Assembly (NCBI GenBank): GCA_020002185.1
Contig: CM034531.1
Location: 87,463,789-87,527,788 of the forward strand
Source of the DNA: Paraescarpia echinospica
Lineage: Eukaryota > Annelida > Polychaeta > Sabellida > Siboglinidae
Direction: 5' to 3'
Length of the DNA: 64,000 nucleotides
The translations under genes were made by a program, and so were the position numbers. Numbering within the stretch: position 1 is the first letter of the stretch; the number at the start of each line of letters is the position of its first letter. Positions 45,681 through 59,255 of the stretch are shown here, one piece after another. A model generated the notes under the pieces. That model made no database searches, had not been told where the DNA came from, and saw nothing but the letters and a program-made list of their open reading frames with translations.

Positions 45681-47998
45681 GGGTCACTCTTTGAAGCTGG
45701 GTGCCACACAGTGGCATTCATTTCAAATCAATTTATTGCTTACCAATTCACTTATTCAGTCCGTTTGTTGTTGATCATTGTGTTGAATTTTGATGTATTA
45801 ATAAATGGGAATAAACCAAGGTATGAAAAAATATGACTTTGTATGTGCTTTGAAGCAAACTATCGACAAATAGAGACGAAAATGGCGGACCAATATGTGA
45901 CAAGTTTCGCCACTTGGTGTATTTGGGTAGGCGTGTGCAAGAAAAGTGAATAAAAATAGAAAAAAAAACATACGAATTCGTGCTGTTTATGTGTCTTTTA
46001 AGTGTTTACTTTATTTCCTCCATCGACGAATCTAAGTAAAGTGTATTTTGGACGAAATGAAAATCGAATGTCCAACGTAACACATGGTTTCCGCAGTTCA
46101 CACCTTTACATTTGAACTGAGCGAAGTACGATCCCGCGCATAAATCCATAACTATTTGCACTGACCCAGTGTCGACGTATATTTGAAATCTGCAATACCA
46201 ATGTTTGTGTGAAAAAATAAAACAAGTATTCTTTTACCAGCGATTTACTTTAGACTTCTGGGTCGATTCCGGTTTTCTCGGTTACGTCGGACTGAACAAA
46301 TCATTCAATTTCTCTTTATAATCGAAAATTGTGTAATTATTTTATGACCCATTAACTATAACTCTCAGCGGAGGAATATCTGCACACTGAATGCGTGCGC
46401 AGCGTTCCCTCGTGTACACAAATGTAGGTTTCAAATGTTTGCTTCCGGCCGGTGGGAGATTGTTACGCAGGACAACGTATGCTACTGACCTTGCTTCAAG
46501 GTAAGATTCTGCAAAACTGTGATTGTTCAGTGAATGGTTTTTGAATTAACAATACGACAGGAAGTTTGAAATTCAGACACGAAAGTGCGTACCCACTTTT
46601 GATCGAACAAAATTGTCGATCACTAATTTAGCTGACTTCTGAAAATTAACGCGATTTTACACATATCGCCATTAAGTGTTTGTTATTTATTCCTGGCTGC
46701 CCAGATCGACATATGCGTTTTGAGTACGAAAAATGCATTAAATGGAAAGTTGATGTCCAACGTATCCGGAAGCCTAAAGTGATGACTTTCACGGACTCTT
46801 GTTACGTTGCACATGAGGATTTGCAGTACATTTTTAATTTTTCTCATTTATTCCCTCTTAGGTTTTGATTTACTTGGGTCAGAAACAGACCATGTGGTTA
46901 AACATCTTTGCAAGGGTCCTTCTGATGGCGAGAGTGCAGTCGTGAAGAGTGGAGCAACAAGAGCCGTCAGATCTGGTGATGCTCTCATTTGCAAATGCGA
47001 GGGACTTGTTCGACTTCTGCAACAACAGCAACCTCAACAAGCAGCCTGTAGACGATGGCTGCAAACACAGTCTACGCACATTTTTCTTTGTCCCCAGTGC
47101 TGACATCACCAGAAACAGAGACCGTCCCGTTAAGACCCTGAAAGGGACGCGGAGCCTACATTCCATCAAATGTGTGGAGGCTAACAGGCTTCTCACACGA
47201 AAGCTTTCATGCTCCTGTGCCAACTGCTTCAGTGGTATTGGTGACTATTTGCAAGAAGCAACAGTGGATCAGTGGGTGGAAGAGTCTCTGAGGCCTGTAA
47301 GAGGGAAACGCCTGCCTGTTGCCAACAATGCTGTGCCTCTGATGGTCCACCTGCTTCCAACAGCCCTAACGTTGGAGACTTAGTCCTGGCAGATGTTCCC
47401 GGGCGTCGGAGAACAGTTTCACTTTATGGCATAGTACTTGCTGTGGACATGGATCTGTCGCTGATCCAGCTGCACTCTCTGCAGAAAAGACCTGATTCGG
47501 ACTTGTACGTTTGGTCCGACTCAGCCTGGGTGTCGGTTCAGCAGGTGGTGAGGAGAATTGCTCCGCCCACACTTGCACCTGCCCGTGGAGTGGCCTTTCG
47601 TTTTCACCAATTGGATTGACTGATTTTTTTCAATTGCTTCAGAGGTCTTGTGTAACCTGTCAGAACAATCTTTGGTGAAATAGTGTATGGTGTGCATTAT
47701 GATTGCCCTTTATTCTGACGTAGCTTCAATAAGAAATTTAAGAAAATTTGTCATTTGCTTGGATTTGCTTTGTTGTATTTACTTCTATTTGGTGTCTGTG
47801 TTACGCGGGACATCTGTAGAGTTACGTAACTTTAACACCACATTACACACACGCAATAACAACACTCATTTTTCCTTTAGCATAACATGATATGTTATGT
47901 ACCAGTCTTTCAAAAAAATACCAAAACATACGGTTTATAAAGAGTTCATTTTTACCACCCTATGTTACACTTTGGCACCCAGCTTTAGAGAACAACCC
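45681..47998 (+). mobile_element. TTAA-flanked DNA transposon in the TGF-beta intron (right copy)
   Basis: The element begins GGGT and ends ACCC, with TTAA at 45677-45680 and 47999-48002. The ends are imperfect inverted repeats of about 35 bp that share AAGCTGGGTGCCA. It is absent at the matching place in the left copy, so it inserted after the duplication or was lost there with about 20 bp. TTAA with GGG ends fits the Kolobok-type pattern or a piggyBac relative. It carries a broken coding region. Confidence 0.75.
46860..47619 (+). pseudogene. Transposon-borne protein of unknown family, frameshifted
   Basis: After a possible acceptor (CCCTCTTAG at 46862) the plus strand reads FDLLGSETDHVV and KGPSDGESAVVK in one frame. 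A second frame (46949-47383) then reads KGTRSLHSIKC and RKLSCSCANC, and a third (to 47619) reads NVGDLVLADVPGRRR, VVRRIAPPT and ARGVAFRF. From memory, this block order (a KGP.DG..G..K block, an R.LSCFC..C block, a VGD block, a C-terminal PP..RG..F) recurs in unnamed invertebrate and fish proteins. I cannot name the enzyme. Two frameshifts make this copy inactive. Confidence 0.5.
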
Positions 47999-48051
47999 TT
48001 AAAACAGAACGATTTAAATTTGATTACTTAGTCGTATTTACAGCAGTGAGG

Positions 48052-48106
48052 TTAGACGACATGAACTCACAACGACATGAACTCACAACGACATGAACTC
48101 ACAACG
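48052..48106. repeat. 16-bp minisatellite, three units
   Basis: Short form of the array at 9630-9724. Confidence 0.93.
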
Positions 48107-48204
48107 GATGTTACTTGAACATCACAGGCACTATGTGTAAATACTAACAGTGTGAACGTGTTACTTTACAATGGCACGCCATTGACATTTTGGACGCGTT
48201 TGAG

Positions 48205-48285
48205 GTGGAGTGGTGGTTGGGACGTCTGTTTGCCAGAGAATCCGGGGTCGAATTCCTCTTGCTGCTATTCCGAAACTTGATCCAT
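48205..48285 (+). repeat. SINE-like tRNA-derived head (right copy)
   Basis: Same segment as 9818-9900. The B box GGTCGAATTCC is closer to consensus than in the left copy. Confidence 0.4.
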
Positions 48286-48549
48286 TTCGTTTATTCCACG
48301 TTGCTCCAATTCATCCAGTCGAACAAATAAGTACCTGGCTATAGGCATTGGTTCATATTTTTGAACGATTAGTATTTGCGTGTCTGAACGCTTTCGATGT
48401 ATGTCGAGATGGGTGAAATGTCAAGCTTTTGCGCAGCCCCACGCACTAGACGCCGCTCTATAAGAACTTGCCTTTAACATTTTATACATACGTAACTACT
48501 GTTGGACTCCGGATAACCATGTTCGTTTCTTGTTGTTCTTGTTCATCAG

Positions 48550-48681
48550 GTGGTTTTTGAGGAGAAGTGTGGTCCAAGTCGGCTGCAGCCCTTCAGCATC
48601 CTGCACTACGACGACAGCGGCAACCTGACCGTGTCTGTGCTCGACGACTTCACCATCGCAGACTGTGGATGCTACCCGTGA
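48550..48681 (+). CDS. TGF-beta family ligand, last exon (right copy)
   Basis: It has 43 codons and TGA after the acceptor TTCATCAG, where the left copy has CAGCAG. It ends ADCGCYP, with the knot's CxC intact. As in the left copy the interchain cysteine is replaced by Lys (EEKCGPSRL). Against the left exon there are seven base changes, of which six alter the protein: Ser to Pro, Asn to Asp, Asp to Gly, Ile to Thr, and Lys to Tyr by two changes. The Pro (LQPFSILHYD) matches the common family pattern, so the left copy probably changed there. There is no stop or shift. Confidence 0.87.
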   Translation: MVFEEKCGPSRLQPFSILHYDDSGNLTVSVLDDFTIADCGCYP

Positions 48682-49379
48682 ACTGGGCGAGTTGTGTCTG
48701 AATGGTCACGTGAAATGATCACATGACTGCCGGATCCGCGTGGAGGAATTGTCCGGAAAGGGTCTCAGCTTTGATTTGCATTCGCCGTTTGATTCTGATC
48801 GCTGTACATGAGGCTTATTTCACTACTATTCTGACAAATGAAGTAGGGGCATTATTATTATTACTGCAATTTGGTTTGCTGTTGAATCGAATCACCAATT
48901 CAACACTGAATAACAAGTATGAAATTATAATTAATGGAGTTACGTTTTATAAACAATTTACTCATTCATGACACAAAGAACGAAAACAAGGTAATACTGA
49001 TTTCCCTGTCAAATATAACCTTTTTGTATATAGTTGTTATAATTGTACCCCCTTGGTAAAACTATTCGTCAACTTGGATGATTAATACAAAATGTATTTA
49101 CTTTGGATTTAGAAGATTAATGTCTTGACGGCTATAAACAATCTTCACCAGGGACTGAATTGTGGGAATTTAATGTTCCTCTGTTCGCCAAATAGTGTCG
49201 CTGCACACTTGAAGAGCACAATGAAGAGATCGAGACCAGCGCAACCAAACGTTTCACTCGATATAAATAAAAGGGTCAATAACCATTGGACACAAGTCGG
49301 CTATAATATACCATGCAGACAGAAACAACTGTTTTACAGTTTGAGAGGGTCGCCCAGTTGTCTACAGAGCTCTTGATAT

Positions 49380-49790
49380 GTGTTTGTGTGTGTGCGTGTG
49401 CGTGTGCGTGTGCGTGTGCGTGTGCGTGTGCGTGTGCATGTGCGTTGTGTGGTGTGTGTTTGTGTGTGTGTGCATGTGCGTGTGCGCGTGCGCGTGTGGG
49501 TGTGCGTGTGCGTGTGCGTGTGCGTGTGCGTATGCGTGTGCGTGTGTTACGTGTTGTGTGTGTGCGCGTGTGCGCGTGTGCGCGTGTGCACGTGTGTGCG
49601 TGTGTGCGTGCGTTCGTGCGTGTGTTTGTGTGGATGTGTGTTTGTGTGTGTGAGCTTGTGCATGAGCGCGCGCGCGTGTGTGTGTGAGAGAGAGTAAGTG
49701 AGTGAGTGAGTGAGTGCGTGAGTGTGTGCGTGAGTGAATGAGTGAATGAGTGAGTGAGTGCGTAAGTGTGTGCGTGAGTGAGTGAGTGAG
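49380..49790. repeat. TG/GTGC and GAGT microsatellite
   Basis: TGTGCG arrays followed by GAGTGAGT arrays; counterpart of 10940-11285. Confidence 0.92.
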
Positions 49791-51017
49791 AGATGGATGA
49801 AAGATGCGGAAAACGATACGAGACATGAGCTGAAACTACGTGTGTACCGACTCAGCCACGTGTGGGATAGCCTGCTCACCGCATCATTTGGCGAGCAGAG
49901 GGAAAACTGTATTTACATTATTCTGTTTTTGTTGAAGACTACGCAGTTGATTCGTTGACGTAAGATAATCTTCATAGATGTGATCCTAAAAAATGGATTA
50001 AAATATTCCCATAACACATTTCAATTGATATAATAATTAATACAAATAAAGCAAAGAATTGGTCAAATCAAATAGTGGTATACTAACACACTAGTGTTGT
50101 TTATTTATCAATAATGTGTATGGTGAACAGTTTATTTACATTAATTATAGGTTTGGTAGTCATGTTTGGTACATATAATATTATGAACGGAACTTGAAAA
50201 TCTCCGCACCGCCTAGATGTCGCTGCTGTGTGTCAACAATGTATGCATTTTATTTCTCACTTATTGTGAGTTTAATTGTCCTCTTAATCTCAGAGATAGC
50301 GATACCAGTGTATAATAAACAGGTAGCTTTGTCGTATATAAATAAAACAATAAAACACAACGATCAATATGTGTTTTGACAGAGACGCCACGACGTCGTA
50401 AGGAATTTGTTTCATCAAGAGTGTTGCATGTTATATCTGCATTAAGAAAATAAAACTAGATTTGATGAAACATGGCATTCAAGATTGTGTTCACACCTGC
50501 TTCATCAGAAATACGTAAACGTTTCACTGACTGAGTGTGTGTGTGTATGTGTATGTGTATGTGTGTGCTCGTGCGGGCGTGGGTGAGGGTGCGTGTGCTC
50601 GCGCGTGTATGAGTTGTGAGTGATTTTGTGTGTGATACAAATGATTTTGAAGGCATTATGAACCTGTGGGCGGACGTGCATGAGTATGCCTACACACCTA
50701 CTTGATTGTTAGTATGATAATGTTACTCGTCATTATCCACATCCCTTTAGATTTTGACACATGCGTTCGATAGACTGGTGTACGCTGGGGTATATTATGG
50801 ATTGCATCTACATAATTGCAGTAACTGTTGTGAATTTGATCATGTGTATTTTTGAGAAGGTTGAGTGTACATGCTACATATATAGGCTACGGACGTTTTC
50901 ACTTTGGTTTATTGTTTGATGTCGGTATCACGTCATTGGATTTTTGTGAGTTCGCAAACAGTGGGCGAATTGGGTTAGGATAAATCCAGTGGTACATCTT
51001 CGAGCGTTTATCAGTTT

Positions 51018-54000
51018 GCGAATTAGTGGGGGATACTGTATTATGGTTCCCTTGGGCACAGCATACTGGCAACCTTTATATAATAATTAGTGGGGGATAC
51101 TATATTAGGCTTCCCTTGGACACAGCATACTGGCAACTTTTATATAGGAATTAGTGGGGGATACTCTGTTAGGGTTCCCTTGGGCACAGCATACTGGCAA
51201 CCTTTATATAGGAATTAGTGGGGGATACTGTACTAGGGTTCCCTTGGGCACAGCATACTGGCAACCTTTATATAATAATTAGTGGGGGATACTGTATTAG
51301 GGTTCCCTTGGGCATAGCATACTGGCAACCTTTATATAAGAATTAGTGTGGGATACTGTATTAGGGTTCCCTTGGGCACAGCATACTGGCAACCTTTACA
51401 TAAGAATTAGTGGGGGATACTGTATTAGGGTTCCCTTGGGCACAGCATACTGGCAACCTTTATATAAGAATTAGTGCGGGATACTGTATTAGGGTTCCCT
51501 TGGGCACAGCATACTGGCAACCTTTATATAATAATTAGTGGGGATACTGTATTAGGGTTCCCTTGGGCACAGCATACGGGCAACCTTTATATAAGAATTA
51601 GTGTGGGATACTGTATTAGGGTTCCCTTGGGCACAGCATACTGGCAACCTTTATATCAGAATTAGTGGGGGATACTGTATTAGGGTTCCCTTGGACACAG
51701 CATACTGGCAACTTTTATATAGGAATTAGTGGGGGATACTCTGTTAGGGTTCCCTTGGCCACAGCATACTGGCAACCTTTATATAGGAATTAGTGGGGGA
51801 TACTGTACTAGGGTTCCTTTGGGCACAGCATACTGGCAACCTTTATATAAGAATTAGTGGGGGATACTGTATTAGGGTTCCCTTGGGTACAGCATACTGG
51901 CAACCTTTATATAAGAATTAGTGTGGGATACTGTATTAGGGTTCCCTTGGGCACAGCATACTGGCAACCTTTATATAAGAATTAGTGGGGGATACTGTAT
52001 TAGGGTTCCCTTGGGCACAGCATACTGGCAACCTTTATATAAGAATTAGTGGGGGATACTGTATTAGGGTTCCCTTGGGCACAGCATACTGGCACACATA
52101 CTGGCAACCTTATATAAGAATTAGTGGGGGATACTGTATTAGGGTTCCCTTGGGCACAGCATACTGGCAACCTTTATATAGAATTAGTGGGGATACTGTA
52201 TTAGGGTTCCCTTGGGCACAGCATACTGGCAACCTTTATATAAGAATTAGTGGGGATACTGGCAAGCATTTTATATAAGAATTAGTGCTGTATTAGGGTT
52301 CCCTTGGGCACAGCATACTGGCAACCTTTATATAGAATTAGTGGGGGATACTGTATTAGGGTTCCCTTGGGCATACTGGCAGCATACAGCATACTGGCAA
52401 CCTTTATATAGGAATTAGTGGGGTGGGGTACTGGGGTTCCCTTGGGCACAGCATACGGGCAACCTTTATAGCTCCCTTGGGCACAGCATACTGGCAACCT
52501 TTATATAGGATACTGTATTAGGGTTCCCTTGGGCACAGCATACTGGCAACCTTTATATAGTGGGGATACTGTATTAGGGTTCCCTTGGGCACAGCATACG
52601 GGCAACCTTTATATAAGAATTAGTGTGGGATACTGTATTAGGGTTCCCTTGGGCACAGCATACTGGCAACCTTTATATAGGAATTAGTGGGGGATACTGT
52701 ACTAGGGTTCCCTTGGGCACAGCATACTGGCAACCTTTATATAAGAATTAGTGGGGGATACTGTATTAGGGTTCCCTTGGGCACAGCATACTGGCAACCT
52801 TTATATAGGAATTAGTGGGGGATACTGTATTAGGGTTCCCTTGGGCACAGCATACTGGCAACCTTTATATAATAATTAGTGTGGGATACTCTATTAGGGT
52901 TCCCTTGGGCACAGTATACTGGCAAGCTTTATATCAGTATTAGTGGTGGGTATTGTATTAGGGTTCCCTTGGGCACAGCATACTGGCAACCTTTATATCA
53001 GATTTAGTGGGGGATACTGTATTAGGGTTCCCTTGGGCACAGCATACTGGCATCCTTTATATAAGAATTAGTGGGGGATACTGTATTAGGGTTCCCTTGG
53101 GCACAGCATACTGGCAACCTTTATATCAGAATTAGTGGGGGATACTGTATTAGGGTTCCCTTGGACACAGCATACTGGCAACTTTTATATAGGAATTAGT
53201 GGGGGATACTCTGTTAGGGTTCCCTTGGGCACAGCATACTGGCAACCTTTATATAGGAATTAGTGGGGGATACTGTACTAGGGTTCCCTTGGGCACAGCA
53301 TACTGGCAACCTTTATATAAGAATTAGTGGGGGATACTGTATTAGGGTTCCCTTGGGCACAGCATACTGGCAACCTTTATATAGGAATTAGTGGGGGATA
53401 CTGTATTAGGGTTCCCTTGGGCACAGCATACTGGCAACCTTTATATAAGAATTAGTGTGGGATACTCTATTAGGGTTCCCTTGGGCACAGCATACTGGCA
53501 AGCTTTATATCAGTATTAGTGGGGGATACTGTATTAGGGTTCCCTTGCGCACAGCATACTGGCAACCTTTATATCAGATTTAGTGGGGGATACTGTATTA
53601 GGGTTCCCTTGGGCACAGCATACTGGCAACCTTTATATAAGAATTAGTGGGGGATACTGTATTAGGGTTCTCTTGGGCACAGCATACTGGCATCCTTTAT
53701 ATAAGAATTAGTGGGGGATACTGTATTATGCTTCCCTTGGGCACAGCATACTGGCAACCTTTATATCAGAATTAGTGGGGGATACTGTATTATAGTTCCC
53801 TTGGACACAGCATACTAGCAACTTTTATATAGGAATTAGTGGGGGATACTCTGTTAGGGTTCCCTTGGGCACAGCATACTGGCAACCTTTATATAAGAAT
53901 TAGTGGGGATACTGTATTAGGGTTCCCTTGGGCACAGCATACTGGCAACCTTTATATAGGAATTAGTGGGGATACTGTATTAGGGTTCCCATGGGCACAG

Positions 54001-56886
54001 CATACTGGCAACCTTTATATAGGAATTAGTGGGGGATACTCTGTTAGGGTTCCCTTGGGCACATCATACTGGCAACCTTAATATAGGAATTAGTGGGGAT
54101 AATGTAGTAGGGTTCCCTTGGGCACAGCATACTGGCAACCTTTATATAGGAATTAGTGGGGATACTGTATTAGGGTTCCCTTGGGCACAGCATACTGGCA
54201 AACTTTACATAGGAATTAGTGGGGATACTGTATTAGGGTTCCCTTGGGCACAGCATACTGGCAACCTTTACATAGGAATTAGTGGGGTTACTGTATTAGG
54301 GTTCCCTTGGGCACAGCATACTGGCAACCTTTATATAAGAATTAGTGGGGGATACTCTGTTAGGGTTCCCTTGGGCACAGCATACTGGCAACATTTATAT
54401 AGGAATTAGTGGGGGATACTCTGTTAGGGTTCCCTTGGGCACAGCATACTGGCAACCTTTAAATAGGAATTAGTGGGGGATACTCTGTTATGGTTCCCTT
54501 GGGCACAGCATACTGGCAACCTTTATATAGGAATTAGTGGGGATACTGTAATAGGGTTCCCTTGGGCACAGCATACTGGCAACCTTTATATAGGAATTAG
54601 TGGGGGATACTCTGTTAGGGTTCCCTTGGGCACATCATACTGGCAACCTTAATATAGGAATTAGTGGGGATACTGTAGTAAGGTTCCCTTGGGCACAGCA
54701 TACTGGCAACCTTTATATAGGAATTAGTGGGGATACTGTATTAGGGTTCCCTTGGGCACAGCATACTGGCAAACTTTACATAGGAATTAGTGGGGATACT
54801 GTATTAGGGTTCCCTTGGGCACAGCATACTGGCAACCTTTACATAGGAATTAGTGGGGTTACTGTATTAGGGTTCCCTTGGGCACAGCATACTGGCAACC
54901 TTTATATAAGAATTAGTGGGGGATACTCTGTTAGGGTTCCCTTGGGCACAGCATACTGGCAACCTTTATATAGGAATTAGTGGGGGATACTCTGTTAGGG
55001 TTCCCTTGGGCACAGCATACTGGCAACCTTTAAATAGGAATTAGTGGGGGATACTCTGTTAGGGTTCCCTTGGGCACAGCATACTGGCAACCTTTATATA
55101 GGAATTAGTGGGGATACTGTACTAGGGTTCCCTTGGGCACAGCATACTGGCAACCTTTATATAGGAATTAGTGGGGGATACTCTGTTAGGGTTCCCTTGG
55201 GCACATCATACTGGCAACCTTTATATAGGAATTAGTGGGGATACTGTAGTAGGGTTCTCTTGGGCACAGCATACTGGCAACCTTTATATAGGAATTAGTG
55301 GGGATACTGTATTAGGGTTCCCTTGGGCACAGCATACTGGCAACCTTTATATAGGAATTAGTGGGGATACTGTATTAGGGTTCCCTTGGGCACAGCATAC
55401 TGGCAACCTTTACATAGGAATTAGTGGGGTTACTGTATTAGGGTTCCCTTGGGCACAGCATACTGGCAACCTTTATATAAGAATTAGTGGGGGATACTCT
55501 GTTAGGGTTCCCTTGGGCACAGCATACTGGCAACCTTTATATAGGAATTAGTGGGGGATACTCTGTTAGGGTTCCCTTGGGCACAGCATACTGGCAACCT
55601 TTATATAAGAATTAGTTGGGGATACTGTATTAGGATTCCCTTGGGCACAGCATACTGGCAACCTTTATATAAGAATTAGTGGGGGATACTGCATTAGGGT
55701 TACCTTGGGCACAGCATACTGGCAACCTTTGCATAAGAATTAGTGGGGGATACTGTATTAGGGTTCCCTAGGGCATAGCACACTGGCAACCTTTATATAA
55801 GAATTAGTGGGGGGGTACTCTATTATAGTTCCCTTGAGCACAGCATACTGGCAACCTTTATATAAGAATAAGTGGGGGATACTGTGTTAGAGTTCCCTTG
55901 GGCACAGCATACTGGCAACCTTTATATAGGAATTAGTGGGGGATACTCTGTTAGGGTTCCCTTGGGCACATCATACTGGCAACCGTTATATAGGAATTAG
56001 TGGGGATACTGTAGTAGGGTTCCCTTGGGCACAGCATACTGGCAACCTTTATATAGGAATTAATGGGGATACTGTATTAGGGTTCCCTTGGGCACAGCAT
56101 ACTGGCAACCTTTATATAGGAATTATTGGGGATACTGTATTAGGGTTCCCTTGGGCACAGCATACTGGCAAACTTTACATAGGAATTAGTGGGGTTACTG
56201 TATTAGGGTTCCCTTGGGCACAGCATACTGGCAACCTTTATATAAGAATTAGTGGGGGATACTCTGTTAGGGTTCCCTTGGGCACAGCATACTGGCAACC
56301 TTTATATAGGAATTAGTGGGGGATACTCTGTTAGGGTTCCCTTGGGCACAGCATACTGGCAACCTTTGGATAGGAATTAGTGGGGATACTGTACTAGGGT
56401 TCCCTTGGGCACAGCATACTGACATCCTTTATATAGGAATTAGTGGGGGATACTCTATTAGGGCTCCATTGGGCACAGCATACTGGCAACCTTTATATAA
56501 GAATTAGTGGGGGATACTGTATTAGGATTCCCTTGGGCACAGCATACTGGCAACCTTTATATAAGAATTAGTGGGGGATACTGCATTAGGGTTCCCTTGG
56601 GCACAGCATACTGGCAACCTTTGCATAAGAATTAGTGGGGGATACTGTATTAGGGTTCCCTAGGGCATAGCACACTGGCAACCTTTATATAAGAATTAGT
56701 GGGGGGTACTGTATTATAGTTCCCTTGAGCACAGCATACAGGCAACCTTTATATAAGAATAAGTGGGGGATACTGTGTTAGAGTTCCCTTGGGCACAGCA
56801 TACTGGCAACCTTTATATAAGAATAAGTGGGGGATACTGTGTTAGAGTTCCCTTGGGCACAGCATACTGGCAACCTTTATATCAGG
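51018..56886. repeat. 63/64-bp satellite array, about 90 units
   Basis: The units read TTAGTGGGG(G)ATACTGTATTAGG, then GTTCCCTTGGGCACAGCATA and CTGGCAACCTTTATATA(A/G)GAA. Units with one G fewer are 63 bases and keep a plus frame open (peptide GDTVLGFPWAQHTGNLYIGIS per unit); 64-base units shift it. The number of units is estimated from the length. Larger blocks also repeat: the same series of variants starts at 54029, 54600, 55171 and 55936. I see no start signal, signal peptide or splice context, so I do not call it a gene. Confidence 0.97.
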
Positions 56887-57004
56887 ATTTTCCTGAACTT
56901 TAGTGGCATCTTTCTATGGGTGCATGGGTAGCATTGCTGACGAAGATATAACACCTGTAAGGTCACGAGCGTCTACGTGATCAAATGAATACCTGACTGT
57001 GTAA

Positions 57005-58960
57005 CATAGGGAATATAATGACATCGTTTCCCCACCGTAACAAATATTGCCATTTTTGAAGATTCTTTCAAAAATACAGACAATTTTTATGGCTACGTAA
57101 CTCAACAATGCCATTAATATGACGTGATTTTGATCGTGCAACAATCTGTAAGGTGCAAGTGAACTACAAACATTTTTTGAGCAAAATCTAAATCACAAAC
57201 ACGGTAGTGCGCACCGAAGTTGATACTCGCCATTATTACCAATTTGGTTAGTTTTGACTGATAGTAATAACAATTACTGAACATCACATTCCTGGATAAT
57301 ATGAATAATGCAATTGAGCTATACAAAGCCAAACATAACGAAAATAAAATATAAACACCTTCGTAAAGATTTTGTGAATGGTTTGAAATATAACAAATAT
57401 TAAAAATATTTCGGCAATGTCCGCATTTTGATACGTATTTCTGTCACGTGTCGTAAGCTGGGTGTGCAGGATGTTCAACGTCTACTTGACGTGGTGATTT
57501 CGTACACGCATCTTCTGCAAGGGTACATACAACACACTCATTCATTATTTTTGTCTAAAACACATTTACCGTGTCGGAGCACCTCCAACACCAATATCAA
57601 TGGAATTATCGCACACACTTCTGTTATTCATTTTGTTTTTATAATAACGCGTGCTTGTTTACTGTCTTATTTACCTTCATCACTAATTAGTTATGCTGCG
57701 CCGTCTTGTATGCGCATTGGGAAATATGCACACGCCGTCAATTATAATACTCTTATGTTTCAACGTATCAAATAATAAGCATATGACGTAGAAAGTCCTA
57801 TCTAATATGTTCTCCTTGTGGCCTACAGTAAATACTCACAGTGATACTAATACATATTCGCTATTGATTGCGTGACTGACTGACGTGGCTTGCTATATTC
57901 AGTGCATAACTTGGACAATTTCAATGATTTAGTAAATGCAAAATACAATGTAAACGGATGTCAGTTTGTATACAATACATTCACATGTAGTGAGTGTGTG
58001 TATACACTCACGCACACGCACACGCGCACACACACACACACACTCACACGCACAATCACACTCATGCACGCACGCACGGATGCACGGATGCACGCATGCA
58101 CGCACACACTTATTTGGAAACACGCACGCCCATTTAAATATATAATGTTAATACATACATGGAAATTAGTAATGAACAAAGCAAGCAAGGAAACAACGAA
58201 GCACACGAGTAAATATTTTGGAAATTAGGTGTACTAGGTTCATGTATCTCATGTTAAGTATTGGGAAGATGAACGAGGACCCTAATACGCTGGCAACGAA
58301 ATGTTGTTGGCGAATGCTGACAACTGATATCTACCTGTTTTGCCCTTTGTGACCCCTTGCGAAAATGGTGTAAGTTAAGCTTTAAAAGTCGTAGATATTA
58401 AATTAATGGAATGCGTGTTAAATGGATGCATATGTATTGTTTGTGCCTTTTAATGTTGTATGTTAGTCTTTTAGTTTTTAGAAGGGGTGTGTCGGAAGAA
58501 AGAAATGCGTTATACGTTGAAATGTATCATTAATATATGAACATGCAGTAATTATTTCAGAAAATAAACTCACAAATAAAACACAACATAAAATTAACCT
58601 GCGAAAGAAGTTTATCTATAATAAATTAAGCTTAAAATCCATATATACGGAAACTACACGCAGAATGAAGTTACTTTTGGGAGTTCTCAAACCGACTCCT
58701 GTATATATACAATTCGAATAGCTAAATGGATTAGATTTTTAGACCCGCATGGAAAAGCACATCCGCCTTTGAATATAATATGGAAATCGTTCTATTAATG
58801 GTTTTATTAATGGTTTATCACATACCACATCCGCAAACCGTGCCCGTATATATCGAAGTCTAGATGTAGTTGTATAGGAGATGGAAAGAAATGAAGCCGT
58901 ACGAGCCAGTACCGCTATAACCCGTCAACTCCACACGCACCCCAACTCTCCTAATAACTA
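57005..58960. other. Non-coding duplicate of 19338-21280
   Basis: It has high identity, with small indels and a CA/CGCA repeat (57998-58112). I see no gene. Confidence 0.6.
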
Positions 58961-59027
58961 CACAATTGCAGTGTAGTCACATGGTGTCCGCATACATGCA
59001 TACATGTGTGTATTCATTAATGTACGC

Positions 59028-59165
59028 ATACATACATACAACATACATACATACATACATACATACATACATACGTACATACATACATACATACATACAT
59101 ACATACACACATACTTATATACATAGACACATACACATACACATACATAGACACATACACACATA

Positions 59166-59255
<90 letters not shown>

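Noticed and set aside
51018..56886. CRISPR-like repeat array
   Set aside because: The 63-bp units follow one another with no unique spacers, and this is animal DNA. It is a tandem satellite.
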